Shown: positions 16,000 through 26,199, counted from the stretch's first letter. The stretch: 34,566 bases of DNA from a bacterium (GCA_029945665.1 JAQSCZ010000035.1:1-34566), one strand, 5' to 3'. Numbers and translations are program-made. Notes: generated by a model from the letters alone, not told the origin.

Positions 16000-18900
16000 T
16001 TATCTACTAATTACCAATCGCGCTTGACCTGTTTGCCTAGAGCTTGTGTATTTCAACAAATAAATCCCAGGCTGCCATTCACTAGTTTTTAGTTCATATT
16101 GATTTGAATTAGGACTATAAACACCCAGTACCTTACCATCCACTGTTGTTACTTCAATTCGTTGAATCAATGAAGTCGACTTTATCTGTACCATGCCATC
16201 AGCAGGATTGGGATATAGCTGCCAACCAATTGTATTTAGTTCATCCAGTCCTTGCGTTGGCACCTCTTTATCAATTTTAATTTTGTACAAATTACTTAGC
16301 AATCCATTGTGTGACTTTACTGAGAATTGCACCGTATCTGTAAAATCATTGCTAGTCAAGCCACTTTTTTGTTGTATCAAATTAACACTCCCTTTGGCAC
16401 TATCACTCAAGGTAAACACGCCTATTAAATTCGTCAAATCAGTTGTGTAAGGCACCTTTATCTTTACATAACCACCACCAACAATGGTTGTAATAACACC
16501 CGTATCGGCCGGACTCATTAAACAATAAGTCAACAATTCGGCTTTGTCGTTTTTCAATACAGTTGCAGTTATGTCATAACGTTTTGAGAAATTAGTATCT
16601 TGAGCAGTGACTTTATAGCTGAATGTGCTCTGATAAGTATTCGCAGAAATACCACTTTTTTGCACCACCTGCTGTACCTTTGCTATCGCACTATCACTCA
16701 ATTTAAATACTGCAATTAAATTATTTAAACTGCTACCAAATGGCAATGTCAATGCAACTGTGCCACCTGTATTTCCTACAGCTGTAATAATGCCATTAAC
16801 TGCTGGCGATTGCAGGCTGTATTGCAACAAATCGCAAGACTGGCTTTTGCCCATCTTTACATAAATGAAATATGTTTTTGTAAAAGTGGTATCCTGTGCT
16901 ATCACTTGTAAAATTAAGGGTGAAGTATAATCATTTACAGTTGTATTACTAATTTGTTTAACACCATACACTTTTGCAGTTGAACTATCACTTAAAGTAA
17001 ACCAAGCTTTTATAGCAGTTAAACTGGTACCATAAGGCACCATTAAATTTACATTGCCACCGCCACCTGTTGTTGTAATAGTGCCTGTTACAGCAGGAGT
17101 CACAAACCCATAGCTCAATAAATCACAAGCAGTATTTTTATTGATTATAACCGTAACACTATAGGTTTTAGTTATGCTTGCATCTTTCGCTTTAATGGTA
17201 TAAGTAATTACCGTTTTAAAATTATTTTTATTGACCGCACTATTTTGCAAAACGCCACCCACAAAGGCAGTCGAAGTATCACTTAAAGTATAAGTTGATA
17301 TTAAAGAATCTAATTTTGTACCGTAAGGCACATAACTTGTAATGGCACCACCCGCAGGTGTTTGAATAATGACATCCTTCGTACTCAATCCAACAAACGC
17401 AAAGGTTTTAATACCCAAGAAAAAGCTAGTGGAATCAGCAACAACATTATTGGTATTGCCAACCAGATCCGAAAAAGTACCCGCAGCAATATTTAAATTC
17501 ACAAGACCATTGTTGATAGGGGTAATTTTTGCGGTATATACCAAAGCGCTTTGTTGTGTGAAATTAGATAATACACCATTTGAAACCACTATATCCTTAC
17601 TTTCGAATCCACCCAATATTTCGGAGGCTTTGAATATTGCAGTGAAACTACTACTCACCGTTGGTTTGGGAATAGTGATACTCAAAGTAGGTTTTATTTT
17701 ATCGATCATGATAGAATAATCTTCGCTCTGTCCATAGCTTAAAGCGCCACAAGGGGCAGTAACTGTAGAAAAATCACTTACCACTCTTAATCGCAAAAAT
17801 TTACCTGTGGTTAATGGATTCACTGGAATGGCAATGGTGCAGGATTGACGGCCTTTGCCACTACCTATTGTGCCCACCAATTCGCCAGCATCATTCATCA
17901 CACCATTGTTATTAAAATCGATGTAAATCTTGGCATTCTCATTGTTATAAACACCTGTTGTTAGGTAAGCCGTATAACTATTCCCTGCCTTTACAATGGT
18001 ACTATTATTACATGTAAAATCTTCGTAACTCACCACACCAGCTCCCGATGATTTATCAATTGTATTCAACTCAAAACGATAAATACCAATGCCAAATCCC
18101 CCTAAAATATTAGTGGTTGTAACACATGAAGCTGCAGCACTTAATCCTGCATAATTATAATTGATGCTTTTTGTATTTGAACCTTTGGCATTCGAAACAG
18201 TTAAACAAATTGAATAAGCTCCGTTAATGCTAAATTGAACTTCGGGCCTTTCTGATAAAGAGTCGGTACCATTGATATAAGACCATCCTTTGGCAGGCAA
18301 TATCTGCCAACTTCTCCTAATGGGCGAACCAACTGAATTATCTACCATTATTATGGTATTTGCACAAGTTTGTGAACTTGAATTCTGCACTGTAAAATCG
18401 GCTACAGGTGGCACCGAAGTGGCTTTAAATAAATCAGATTGCCAAATGCCTCGACCATAAGTGGCAATGTGCAAGCGCCCTTTATCAGTACCATCACTCA
18501 TTATTTCCATATCAGAAATTTGTGCAACTGTAGGCATGCCGTTCGAAAAGTTAATCCAATTTTTATAAAATTTATTTCTATAATACACCCCAAAAGCAGT
18601 GGCTGCATACATACTTGAATCAGTAGATTTTTGATCTAACAAAAATTTAATAACAGTTACTGCTGGTAAGTTTTTATTTAAGCTGCTCCAATTATTACCC
18701 TTATCGTTACTGCGTAAAATGCGCGACTGATTCGTTACAACAATTACTATATTGGAATCGTAATCGCAGGTTTCAATCTGCTTAATTTGTTCGCCACTTC
18801 TAAATGGAAATGCAACTCTAGTAAAGGTGGGTGCAACAGAATTAACATCAATACTTCGGTACAAATTCTGTGTGTTATAAGCCATGTAAAAAGTACCCTT

Positions 18901-20430
18901 CGCATTTTTAGAATAAGCCAATGCCTTGGGCGTTGTATTACCACTTATACTCGTAATTTGCGACCAAGTAACACCACTTGCTGGATTGGCTCTTAAATTA
19001 TTAGTACGGTATAAATTTGTTGTTATTTCAAAGAGTACATTCGAGTCTTTTGGATGTACTGCATAAATGCCCCCTTGACCATTAATACCCGCAGTTGCAT
19101 TGCTTACAATATTGCGTTTAATGCCACCGTTCTCGTATAACATACTGCTATCAAAGGCATCGAAGGCAAAGTCGCCACCCCAGTCACCACCGCGCACAGT
19201 AAAAAATTTTTTATCGATGGCCACATCCATGCCGTTGTCTTGCAAACCGCCAATAATGTAATCGTTGTACAATAAGCTATTGCCCATTTTATAAAATTCT
19301 GACGCACTTAAACCATCTTCTAAGGTTGTCCATTTATTACCACCATCGGTTGTTCTATCTAATCCCCCATCGTGGTATACAAATAATTTATTGGCATTAA
19401 ATGGCGAAAATAAATACCCATGTTTATCAGCATGTACGCCATAAGCCCAGGGTGATTTCATCGTAAAATTTACTCCTTCATTGGTAGATTTCCAAATGCA
19501 AATACCCGCTAAATACAAAGTATTTGAATTCACTGGATCCACTGCAATTGCTAAGTTGTAAGCACCTTGACCATCCATACTTGAACCATTGCTTGAGTAT
19601 CCCAAGATATTGGGTGTATCTGCCTGAAAAGTAAAACTGATGCCATTATTTGTCGATTTGTATACACCTCCAAAAGGACTGGTTCCGCCACTCTTCCATA
19701 CTACACAATAAAGCTTATTAGTATCGCTTGGACATACCCCAATTTTAATACCTGCACAAGTAATACTTGGATTAATATTTGACTGTGTCCAGGTATTGCC
19801 ATTATCATACGACCGATAGAAGAAAGTATTTGTAGCTGCGTATAAAATAGAATTACTTTGAGGACGGTAATGCAAATCGCGATAAGAAGTGTTAACGGTG
19901 GTTTTCTTCGCCCAATTTTTACCGCCATCTGTAGATTTATAAATGCCATTGAAACAAGCTGCAATAAGTGTATTCGTATCATTCGGGGTATAGCGAATAT
20001 AAGAAACCAATTGATTTCCCAACCCTGTTGTACTTTGGTACCAAGTTAGTCCACCATTATCTGTGCGCCATACGCCTAAACCCCCGCCATTGTAATTCGC
20101 ATCGCCAGTACCCAATATCATTACTTTAGGATTCAGTGGATTAATCGCTAAGGAAGCGCAAGCTGTCTGCGGTATATCATCACTAATTGGGCGCCATGTG
20201 GCCCCTTCATTAGCCGACTTAAAAACGCCTCCAGATGCTGTGATAGCAAACATAATATTACTATCCTTTGGGTGGTATACCAATTGTGAAACTCGACCCA
20301 TTCCTGTTGTTTGCACACTTGGATTATTCGGGAATTGAATGGGACCTACTTGCGTAAAATTTGCCAAGTTTTGAGCACCAGCCATAAAAAATAGTACTGT
20401 TAAAAAACAGATTGTTAAAAATAATTTCAT
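16000..20430 (-). CDS. Large T9SS-secreted surface protein (BNR/VPS10-like propeller, PKD, GEVED, repeat array, type A sorting domain)
   Basis: The 1476-residue protein starts with a signal peptide (MKLFLTICFLTVLFFMAGA). Residues 25-665 hold many BNR/sialidase-type repeats (GGVFKSANEGATW, GGLTWYQSTTG, KSTDGGKNW), forming VPS10-like propellers. A PKD-like domain (about 672-764) follows, then a GEVED domain (about 766-909, IYIDFNNNGVMNDAGELVG) and an Ig-like domain (about 909-1004). Four tandem repeats of 90-100 residues come next (about 1005, 1097, 1195 and 1293 onward), each with xxLSD(S/T) in the middle. They resemble DUF5018, though that label is tentative. The C-terminus (1397-1476, WQLYPNPADGMVQI) is a T9SS type A sorting domain. 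Expected location is the cell surface or medium. It overlaps the upstream lipoprotein gene by 4 bp (ATGA). Adhesion or glycan binding is possible. Confidence 0.9.
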   Translation of the reverse strand: MKLFLTICFLTVLFFMAGAQNLANFTQVGPIQFPNNPSVQTTGMGRVSQLVYHPKDSNIMFAITASGGVFKSANEGATWRPISDDIPQTACASLAINPLNPKVMILGTGDANYNGGGLGVWRTDNGGLTWYQSTTGLGNQLVSYIRYTPNDTNTLIAACFNGIYKSTDGGKNWAKKTTVNTSYRDLHYRPQSNSILYAATNTFFYRSYDNGNTWTQSNINPSITCAGIKIGVCPSDTNKLYCVVWKSGGTSPFGGVYKSTNNGISFTFQADTPNILGYSSNGSSMDGQGAYNLAIAVDPVNSNTLYLAGICIWKSTNEGVNFTMKSPWAYGVHADKHGYLFSPFNANKLFVYHDGGLDRTTDGGNKWTTLEDGLSASEFYKMGNSLLYNDYIIGGLQDNGMDVAIDKKFFTVRGGDWGGDFAFDAFDSSMLYENGGIKRNIVSNATAGINGQGGIYAVHPKDSNVLFEITTNLYRTNNLRANPASGVTWSQITSISGNTTPKALAYSKNAKGTFYMAYNTQNLYRSIDVNSVAPTFTRVAFPFRSGEQIKQIETCDYDSNIVIVVTNQSRILRSNDKGNNWSSLNKNLPAVTVIKFLLDQKSTDSSMYAATAFGVYYRNKFYKNWINFSNGMPTVAQISDMEIMSDGTDKGRLHIATYGRGIWQSDLFKATSVPPVADFTVQNSSSQTCANTIIMVDNSVGSPIRRSWQILPAKGWSYINGTDSLSERPEVQFSINGAYSICLTVSNAKGSNTKSINYNYAGLSAAASCVTTTNILGGFGIGIYRFELNTIDKSSGAGVVSYEDFTCNNSTIVKAGNSYTAYLTTGVYNNENAKIYIDFNNNGVMNDAGELVGTIGSGKGRQSCTIAIPVNPLTTGKFLRLRVVSDFSTVTAPCGALSYGQSEDYSIMIDKIKPTLSITIPKPTVSSSFTAIFKASEILGGFESKDIVVSNGVLSNFTQQSALVYTAKITPINNGLVNLNIAAGTFSDLVGNTNNVVADSTSFFLGIKTFAFVGLSTKDVIIQTPAGGAITSYVPYGTKLDSLISTYTLSDTSTAFVGGVLQNSAVNKNNFKTVITYTIKAKDASITKTYSVTVIINKNTACDLLSYGFVTPAVTGTITTTGGGGNVNLMVPYGTSLTAIKAWFTLSDSSTAKVYGVKQISNTTVNDYTSPLILQVIAQDTTFTKTYFIYVKMGKSQSCDLLQYSLQSPAVNGIITAVGNTGGTVALTLPFGSSLNNLIAVFKLSDSAIAKVQQVVQKSGISANTYQSTFSYKVTAQDTNFSKRYDITATVLKNDKAELLTYCLMSPADTGVITTIVGGGYVKIKVPYTTDLTNLIGVFTLSDSAKGSVNLIQQKSGLTSNDFTDTVQFSVKSHNGLLSNLYKIKIDKEVPTQGLDELNTIGWQLYPNPADGMVQIKSTSLIQRIEVTTVDGKVLGVYSPNSNQYELKTSEWQPGIYLLKYTSSRQTGQARLVISR

Positions 20431-20864
20431 CGGGTAAGTGTATCGGATTTAGTTTTTTTCCATTGTTCTATTACTTCCTCAGGTGACATAATGGTACCAT
20501 CTGGTTTTACTAAATTTTTATTGCGCTCTTGCCAATTGAGAAAACGTTTATATTCATAAACAAAATCTATTGGTTTCGCAGGAGCATCTTTGGCTTTATC
20601 CGTTTCATAAAGATCTTGACCTTCTCCGTCAGCTTCAGTCGGCTTTTCCTTATCGGCCCAATAGGCTTCGAAAGATGCAACTGCCTTGTTGTAATTTACT
20701 CCTGTACTATCCATCATTGTAAGCCATAATTTATCGTCAACTAAAGGAGTATTTGACTCTGTTTTTGCTAAATTTGATTGGGATTTACTTTTACATCCAA
20801 ATAAAATTGACATCATCAAGAAAAGACAAAATCCTAATATTATTGAAATACGTTTAGAAGGCAT
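20427..20864 (-). CDS. Small lipoprotein, coupled to the T9SS surface protein
   Basis: The 145-residue protein starts at ATG 20864. An alternative TTG at 20873 lies inside the promoter box and is rejected. A hydrophobic N-terminus (ISIILGFCLFLMMSILFGC) ends in a lipobox with Cys24, so it is likely lipidated. The mature part is acidic and polar with no known family. Its stop overlaps the next ATG (ATGA), so it is translated together with the 1476-residue protein and may act with it at the cell surface or during export. That role is inferred. Confidence 0.8.
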   Translation of the reverse strand: MPSKRISIILGFCLFLMMSILFGCKSKSQSNLAKTESNTPLVDDKLWLTMMDSTGVNYNKAVASFEAYWADKEKPTEADGEGQDLYETDKAKDAPAKPIDFVYEYKRFLNWQERNKNLVKPDGTIMSPEEVIEQWKKTKSDTLTR

Positions 20865-20870
20865 ACCACA

Positions 20871-20878
20871 CAAAAATA
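20871..20878 (-). promoter_or_regulatory. -7 promoter box of the lipoprotein/T9SS operon
   Basis: TATTTTTG on the minus strand is a perfect TAnnTTTG, 6 nt before the ATG at 20864. No TTTG was found at the expected -33 distance. Confidence 0.4.
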
Positions 20879-21082
20879 TATTATTTTTTGCACTTGCTTA
20901 TAATTTGATAGCTTAAATATCTAATAGGTTATTTGTTTATCTTAGATTTAAATTAGTTAAAAGGTTATTCCTCGCAAATCATTTGCATATTTTAATAAAT
21001 GATTGTTGATTAAACCCCAATAATAAAGAAACTTTTTAATTCACGTTTAAATCTTTTGAAAAAAAGTTAAATTTAAAAAAAC

Positions 21083-23611
21083 TTATACAATTTTAGCTCC
21101 ACCAGACGGGCCAGTTCTACTTTTTAGCCTTATTTTCAATTTCACAAATTCGTACCATATTACAGATAAAAATCCAATCCCAATACAGACTAATAGCTGC
21201 TTAATACTCAATGTATCAAATTCAAAAAATAATTTCATTTGTGGAATAAAAAGCATAGAACCTGTAATAACAATTGTGATAGCAATGATTACAAAAATCA
21301 TATTGTTTTTATATTTCATAGTAGAAAAAATTGAATAATAAAACGACCGATTAACCAATGTTAAAAATACATTGGCAGCAATCAATACGGTAAATACCAT
21401 GGTTCGTGTATGTGCTTCGTTAAAACCTAAATACACAGAATACTGATAGGCAAACAAAGTGCCAACTGTTATGGCCAACCCTTGAAATATACTTGTTGTT
21501 AACTCTTTCCAATTAAAAAAAGTGGTGGTAAGTGGGCGGGGTTTTTGAAACATTGTATTTTTCTCCATTGGTTCATTTTCAAATATAATTGAACAAGTTG
21601 GACCCATAATTAATTCCAAGAAAATAATGTGTATAGGTGAAAAAATATTCGGATAAATCCAACCCAATGACAAAGGCATAAATACTGTAAGTATAATTGG
21701 TATATGTATTGAAATAACATACTGAATAGCCTTTTTTAAATTAATGTATATTTTTCTTCCCATCCCTATGGCATCCACCATTTTAGATAAATCATCATCT
21801 ATCAATATGAGCGAAGCAGCTTGTTTCGCAATCTCCGTTCCTTTTTTCCCCATAGCAATACCAATATGTGCGGCCTTTAAAGCTGGACCATCATTCACCC
21901 CATCTCCGGTCATTGCCACAATTTGATTTTGTTCTTTTAAAGCTGTGATGATTCTTAATTTTGCCTCAGGGAACATTCTAGTAAAAATATTTACTTGCAT
22001 GACTTTTTTCTGCAATTCTTCATCCGACAAGGTCATCAATTCATCGCCAGTTAAACTGTACTCTAAGCCTTTAAATCCAACTTGTTTAGCAATTGCAATG
22101 GTAGTTTCTGCATTGTCGCCAGTAATTATTTTTACCGATATGCCTGCATTGTAGAAATGATTTAGAACCGACTCTATATTCGCTTTTGGAGGATCATAAA
22201 AAGCTACAATTCCTTTAAATTGAAATTTAATCTCCTGCTGTGTTTTTGGAAAATTACTGCCCTCAAAATCACTTTCTGCAACGCCTAGTATTCTATATCC
22301 TTCAAAGGTCAAAGCTTGTATTGCAATTTTAATGTGTTCTAATTCTTCACCCGTTAAATTACAAACATTGATCAATGCTTCAGTAGCACCTTTGGCAGCA
22401 ATAATTTTTTGACCATTCTTATTTTCAAAAACATGGGTCATCATGGGTGGCTTACCAGCCAATGCATACTCTTGAATTATTTTAAAATTTGGTCTTTCAT
22501 CTTCAGAAGCCAAATCAGTATATGCTTTATGCAGGGCCTTTTCCATAGGATCGAAGGGAATCGGTTCGCTTGCCCACATAGCAATTTTTATCAGTGCTTG
22601 CTCTTCTTCATTCGCTTCTGATGGGTTACTTAATTGATTGCTTGACAAAGCGAATACTTTTGCCAAACTCATTTTATTTTCAGTAAGCGTACCTGTTTTA
22701 TCTGTGCAAATTACGGTGGCAGAGCCTAAGGTTTCCACTGTTTTAGTCTGCTTTACAACAATCCCCATTTTCATTAATCGCCAAGCACCAATAGCCATAA
22801 ATGTGGTAAATGCCATGGGAATTTCTTCGGGTAAAATGCTCATAGCCAAGGTCAGCGCCTTTAATAAACTATCCAACAAATTAGTTGACTGAAAATAATT
22901 GATGGCCCAAACAATGATAAAAACCATGGCACCTAGAATTACTAACTTTTTGACAAAATTATTTATCTGAAGTTCTAAAGGTGTTTTTTCTTCCTTTATG
23001 CTTTCAAGGCTATTGCCAATTCTTCCTAATTTTGTCTCATTTCCAATATTTGTTATTTTTACAATCGCTAATCCACTTGCAACAGTTGTGCCTTTATAAA
23101 TACAATTATCTGCTGTTGTTAGATCTTTTAAAACAGGAAAAGATTCACCTGTCAAGATTGATTCATTAACAGAAAAATCATTGGAATGGAGTATAATCCC
23201 ATCTGCTGTAATTAAGGTTCCTTCTTCAACTATCATGGCATCTCCAACTACTAAATCTTCACTTTTTATTGCTTCACGTTTGCCATTTCTAATAACTTTA
23301 CAAGTAGGTTGTGTGAAGTTTTTAAGTTTTTGAAGGGCATTGCGACTTCTTGAGTCTTGAAACAATGCGATTACAGAAACGATAAGAATTGCGGCTGCGA
23401 GAAAAATGCCATCATCTATTTTTCCACTAACAAAATAAATTAAAGACGCCACTATCAATAGAATTATCATTGGCTCTTTTGCCAAATTTTTTAGCGCGTC
23501 TAATACGCTGCTTTCTTTTTTATATTGTAATTCATTTTGTCCAAATTTTTCCCTTGCAAGAATCACTTGTTCATTTGTCAACCCAATGATTTCAAAATTA
23601 TTTTCTGGCAT
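21083..23611 (-). CDS. P-type ATPase, Ca2+-type cation transporter (P2 family)
   Basis: An ATP-driven cation pump of 842 residues. It has an N-terminal cation-ATPase domain, an actuator domain with TGES (154-157) and a fourth membrane helix with PEEIP (261-265) in place of the eukaryotic PEGLP. Phosphorylation motif DKTGT starts at D304. GDGVND and a C-terminal group of membrane helices follow. Domain order matches calcium-translocating P2A/P2B pumps, and the absence of N-terminal metal-binding CxxC argues against copper or zinc pumps. The ion is inferred as Ca2+ but could be another divalent cation. ATG start; it stands apart from its neighbours. Confidence 0.93.
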   Translation of the reverse strand: MPENNFEIIGLTNEQVILAREKFGQNELQYKKESSVLDALKNLAKEPMIILLIVASLIYFVSGKIDDGIFLAAAILIVSVIALFQDSRSRNALQKLKNFTQPTCKVIRNGKREAIKSEDLVVGDAMIVEEGTLITADGIILHSNDFSVNESILTGESFPVLKDLTTADNCIYKGTTVASGLAIVKITNIGNETKLGRIGNSLESIKEEKTPLELQINNFVKKLVILGAMVFIIVWAINYFQSTNLLDSLLKALTLAMSILPEEIPMAFTTFMAIGAWRLMKMGIVVKQTKTVETLGSATVICTDKTGTLTENKMSLAKVFALSSNQLSNPSEANEEEQALIKIAMWASEPIPFDPMEKALHKAYTDLASEDERPNFKIIQEYALAGKPPMMTHVFENKNGQKIIAAKGATEALINVCNLTGEELEHIKIAIQALTFEGYRILGVAESDFEGSNFPKTQQEIKFQFKGIVAFYDPPKANIESVLNHFYNAGISVKIITGDNAETTIAIAKQVGFKGLEYSLTGDELMTLSDEELQKKVMQVNIFTRMFPEAKLRIITALKEQNQIVAMTGDGVNDGPALKAAHIGIAMGKKGTEIAKQAASLILIDDDLSKMVDAIGMGRKIYINLKKAIQYVISIHIPIILTVFMPLSLGWIYPNIFSPIHIIFLELIMGPTCSIIFENEPMEKNTMFQKPRPLTTTFFNWKELTTSIFQGLAITVGTLFAYQYSVYLGFNEAHTRTMVFTVLIAANVFLTLVNRSFYYSIFSTMKYKNNMIFVIIAITIVITGSMLFIPQMKLFFEFDTLSIKQLLVCIGIGFLSVIWYEFVKLKIRLKSRTGPSGGAKIV

Positions 23612-23897
23612 GCGTTGTGTTTTTGTTTAGTTTAATGGATACTTAAAAAAAACGACCTGTTTTTTTATTGAAAAGCTCAAGCAGTTAATCCCTGTCAAAG
23701 ATAGGAAAACTATCCTAGGAAGTACAAAATAGTAAATATTCAATAGATTCACCTCTATTCTCCGACAATTAAACCTTTTCTATTATGCGAAAATTTAAAT
23801 TGTTTACTTTCAAACAACTAAAAAAAATTAATCTTTTCAAAAAAAATTAAAACCATTATAAATTTTACTACATTCGTTTTTGTAAGTCCCATTCTAA

Positions 23898-24335
23898 ATG
23901 CAATATTTTTTACAAAGTACCCACTCAATTATCAGATGGCTAGTGCTTTTAGGCGCTATTTTGGCCATTGCACTTCCTTACCTTGCAAACAATGAATACG
24001 CAAACCGACTGAATAGATTGCCTGCCCTGTTTTATGTCATTACTTGCGATATACAATTGGTAATTGGTGTGCCGCTTTATTTTGTTTATAGCAGTTATGG
24101 CGCATCAGCTTTCCACAATGGCGTTAATAATGTAATACACAATGAATCTCTTAGAAGCATCGCCATAGAACATTTCGCAATAACAGTGATAGCCTACATT
24201 TTTGTGCACATCGGTTATTTTAAAATTCGAAAAGCTGAAAAGGTTGCCAATATTCGGAAAATAGGGTTACTGTATTTTAGCATTTCTATAATTCTCATGC
24301 TCTCCGCGATACCTTGGAGCAGAATAATGGTTTAA
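23898..24335 (+). CDS. Small four-helix membrane protein, conserved in Bacteroidota
   Basis: The 145-residue protein has four predicted membrane helices and a conserved-looking opening (HSIIRWLVLLGAILAIALPY). Similar proteins in Bacteroidota are often labelled cytochrome b-like or hypothetical. Several His residues lie near helix ends, but no haem role can be claimed. A TACATTCG box (23869-23876) may be its -7 element. Its stop overlaps the convergent LytTR gene stop. Confidence 0.75.
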   Translation: MQYFLQSTHSIIRWLVLLGAILAIALPYLANNEYANRLNRLPALFYVITCDIQLVIGVPLYFVYSSYGASAFHNGVNNVIHNESLRSIAIEHFAITVIAYIFVHIGYFKIRKAEKVANIRKIGLLYFSISIILMLSAIPWSRIMV

Positions 24336-25264
24336 ACTAAATTAATCTTTTTCTTTAATTCATTGAGCCTTACCCTTTGAATTACAAATTCTGTTTTATC
24401 ATCCTTCATGCGCAGTTTGTATTTATCATTCTCCCAATATTGATAGTTTTTTACCATTTGAATATTGATAATAACCGAGCGATTGATACGTAAAAAAAAG
24501 TTTCGATTCAATTCGTTTTCTAACTCGGCCAAAGTTTTGCTGACCTGATAGGTACGACCATTGGTAAATGCAAAATAATTTCGGTTGTCGACTTCGAACC
24601 ACCAAATTTCACTGACATTAACAGGATACTCTCCATTGCTATCATATCCACTAATTACTGCTAAACCCAAATTGGAAGCAGATTCGTCAATTTGCATCTG
24701 CGATTGTTCCTGCTTTAGCATATTGACTTGACCAGTATGCCAATCGGAATAATCTACAAAAATATTAAATATAATAAAGCCTAAGCCGAATATAAGTAAA
24801 GGTACAACATACAAAACATATAAATCGGCATTTATGAAATATTTTGGATAATAAACTTGCCAACTATAAACGGGGAATTTATAAATTAAAAAACGTAACC
24901 CATTCGTAATAGGGGCCATAATAAAAATACTGAGAAGTATGAGTGGTAAACATTTGAAAAGATAAATTGTAAAATGACCCCAACTCAAGACCAATTGATT
25001 CATTGAAAATACTTTGAAATAAATTTGGGCCAATTTGAAAAAAATAAATACCGAGACCAATTCGAAAAAATAATAATAAAGCAACACCTCTTTGATATAG
25101 GTTGTAATATGCCCTTCAAAAAGCGGCCGCAATTCGCCATGCATAGGTTGTATCAGATTAATTATTTGAAATATAAAAACACCAAATGCGGTTCCAATAA
25201 ATATCTGCTTAATACTCCTGAAGTATTGATGGGTGAGTGGAATAATCGGTAAGATATTGGACAT
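24332..25264 (-). CDS. Membrane-anchored LytTR-family transcriptional regulator
   Basis: Counted from ATG 25264 the protein has 310 residues. The N-terminal part holds four or five hydrophobic helices (to about residue 175). The C-terminal 95 residues form a LytTR DNA-binding domain (VSEIWWFEVDNRNYFAF, FLRINRSVIINIQMV). There is no receiver domain or kinase, so this is a one-component regulator that may sense a membrane or extracellular signal directly. The TTG start at 25282 is rejected because an exact TAnnTTTG box overlaps it. Confidence 0.88.
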   Translation of the reverse strand: MSNILPIIPLTHQYFRSIKQIFIGTAFGVFIFQIINLIQPMHGELRPLFEGHITTYIKEVLLYYYFFELVSVFIFFKLAQIYFKVFSMNQLVLSWGHFTIYLFKCLPLILLSIFIMAPITNGLRFLIYKFPVYSWQVYYPKYFINADLYVLYVVPLLIFGLGFIIFNIFVDYSDWHTGQVNMLKQEQSQMQIDESASNLGLAVISGYDSNGEYPVNVSEIWWFEVDNRNYFAFTNGRTYQVSKTLAELENELNRNFFLRINRSVIINIQMVKNYQYWENDKYKLRMKDDKTEFVIQRVRLNELKKKINLV

Positions 25265-25271
25265 GTAATAG

Positions 25272-25279
25272 CAAACATA
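25272..25279 (-). promoter_or_regulatory. -7 promoter box of the LytTR gene
   Basis: TATGTTTG on the minus strand is a perfect TAnnTTTG, 7 nt from the ATG. A GTTT lies 19 nt further upstream as a weak -33 element. Confidence 0.45.
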
Positions 25280-25435
25280 CAATTTTAGCGCCTTTGCTAA
25301 ACTTAATTCAGACGAATTTTTCCTTATTTCAGGTTAATTTTCCTTGTTTCAGCCTTTCAAACAATTGCTTCGGAATGGCGCTATTGCCTGTTAGAGTAGC
25401 CTCACCCAATTTTGCTTCAACAAAATAAAAACAAT

Positions 25436-25999
25436 ATGGATGTATTAAACATGGCATTAAAATTCGGAGGCGTTATCTTATTAAGTGATTTCTTAACGGG
25501 CTGTGCTCATTTTTGGATGGACCAATATGGAAGAGAAAATATGCCCGTGATTGGCAAATTTGTGGTGGAGGTAAATATTTTGCACCACAAAAATCCGCGG
25601 CACCTTTGTAAAAACAATTACATACAACTTACATGGACCAGCTATGTTTTTGGTGCATTACTTTTAATTTTTGAATACCTAATATTGGGCGGTATAGGTT
25701 GGGGCGGACTATTATTGGTTGTGTACGGCAGCCAAGCCAACCTAATTCACAAATGGACCCACCAAACTAAAAAAGAGAATGGTCAATTAATTACTTGGTT
25801 GCAAGATTATCATATTATTCAAAGCATCCCACACCACAGGTTTCACCATGCTGCACCTTTTGATGCCCATTTTTGCATCCTTACCGATTGGCTGAATCCT
25901 GTACTAGAAAAAACCAAATTTTGGCAAGGAGTTATTGCTTTTTTTCAACTCTTTGGCATTCAACCAGTGGCAGGACAAGCTGTAAGAAAAAATGTGTAA
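25436..25999 (+). CDS. CarF/TMEM189-family lipid desaturase (plasmanylethanolamine desaturase-like)
   Basis: The 187-residue membrane protein carries the histidine-box pattern of the PF10520 lipid desaturase family: CAHFWMDQYG (His25), HHKNPRH (50-56), HKWTHQ (105-110) and HHRFHH (133-138), plus His145. Hydrophobic segments lie at about 10-25 and 68-102. Characterised members (Myxococcus CarF, human TMEM189/PEDS1) introduce the vinyl-ether bond of plasmalogens. The fit is good, but the exact substrate here is inferred. ATG 25436 is preferred over an in-frame TTG at 25412. TTG-N20-CAATTTTG upstream is a possible promoter. Confidence 0.88.
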   Translation: MDVLNMALKFGGVILLSDFLTGCAHFWMDQYGRENMPVIGKFVVEVNILHHKNPRHLCKNNYIQLTWTSYVFGALLLIFEYLILGGIGWGGLLLVVYGSQANLIHKWTHQTKKENGQLITWLQDYHIIQSIPHHRFHHAAPFDAHFCILTDWLNPVLEKTKFWQGVIAFFQLFGIQPVAGQAVRKNV

Positions 26000-26080
26000 A
26001 CTCTGATTGAAAATTCCATTAATAAAAAATACTGACCTGTTTTAAATGTTTTAAAGGTATTCAAATTAAACGGCATAAAA

Positions 26081-26199
26081 CACCCCGTGATGTAAAAACC
26101 CTGCCGAGATTACATAAAAAAAAACCTGAAGTTTAATTTCAGGGTTTTTCTGTCACGGGGTGGAAGTATTCGGCAGAATGTCGAACTTTATGGAAAATT
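26081..26199. repeat. Nested-hairpin element, copy 1
   Basis: The outer arms CACCCCGTGA (26081-26090) and TCACGGGGTG (26153-26162) are perfectly complementary. An inner A/T-flanked CCTGAA..TTCAGG stem lies between. It ends in a tail GGTGGAAGTATTCGGCAGAA followed by TGTCGAACTT. Nearly identical in layout to copy 3 (26735-26853). Confidence 0.85.
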
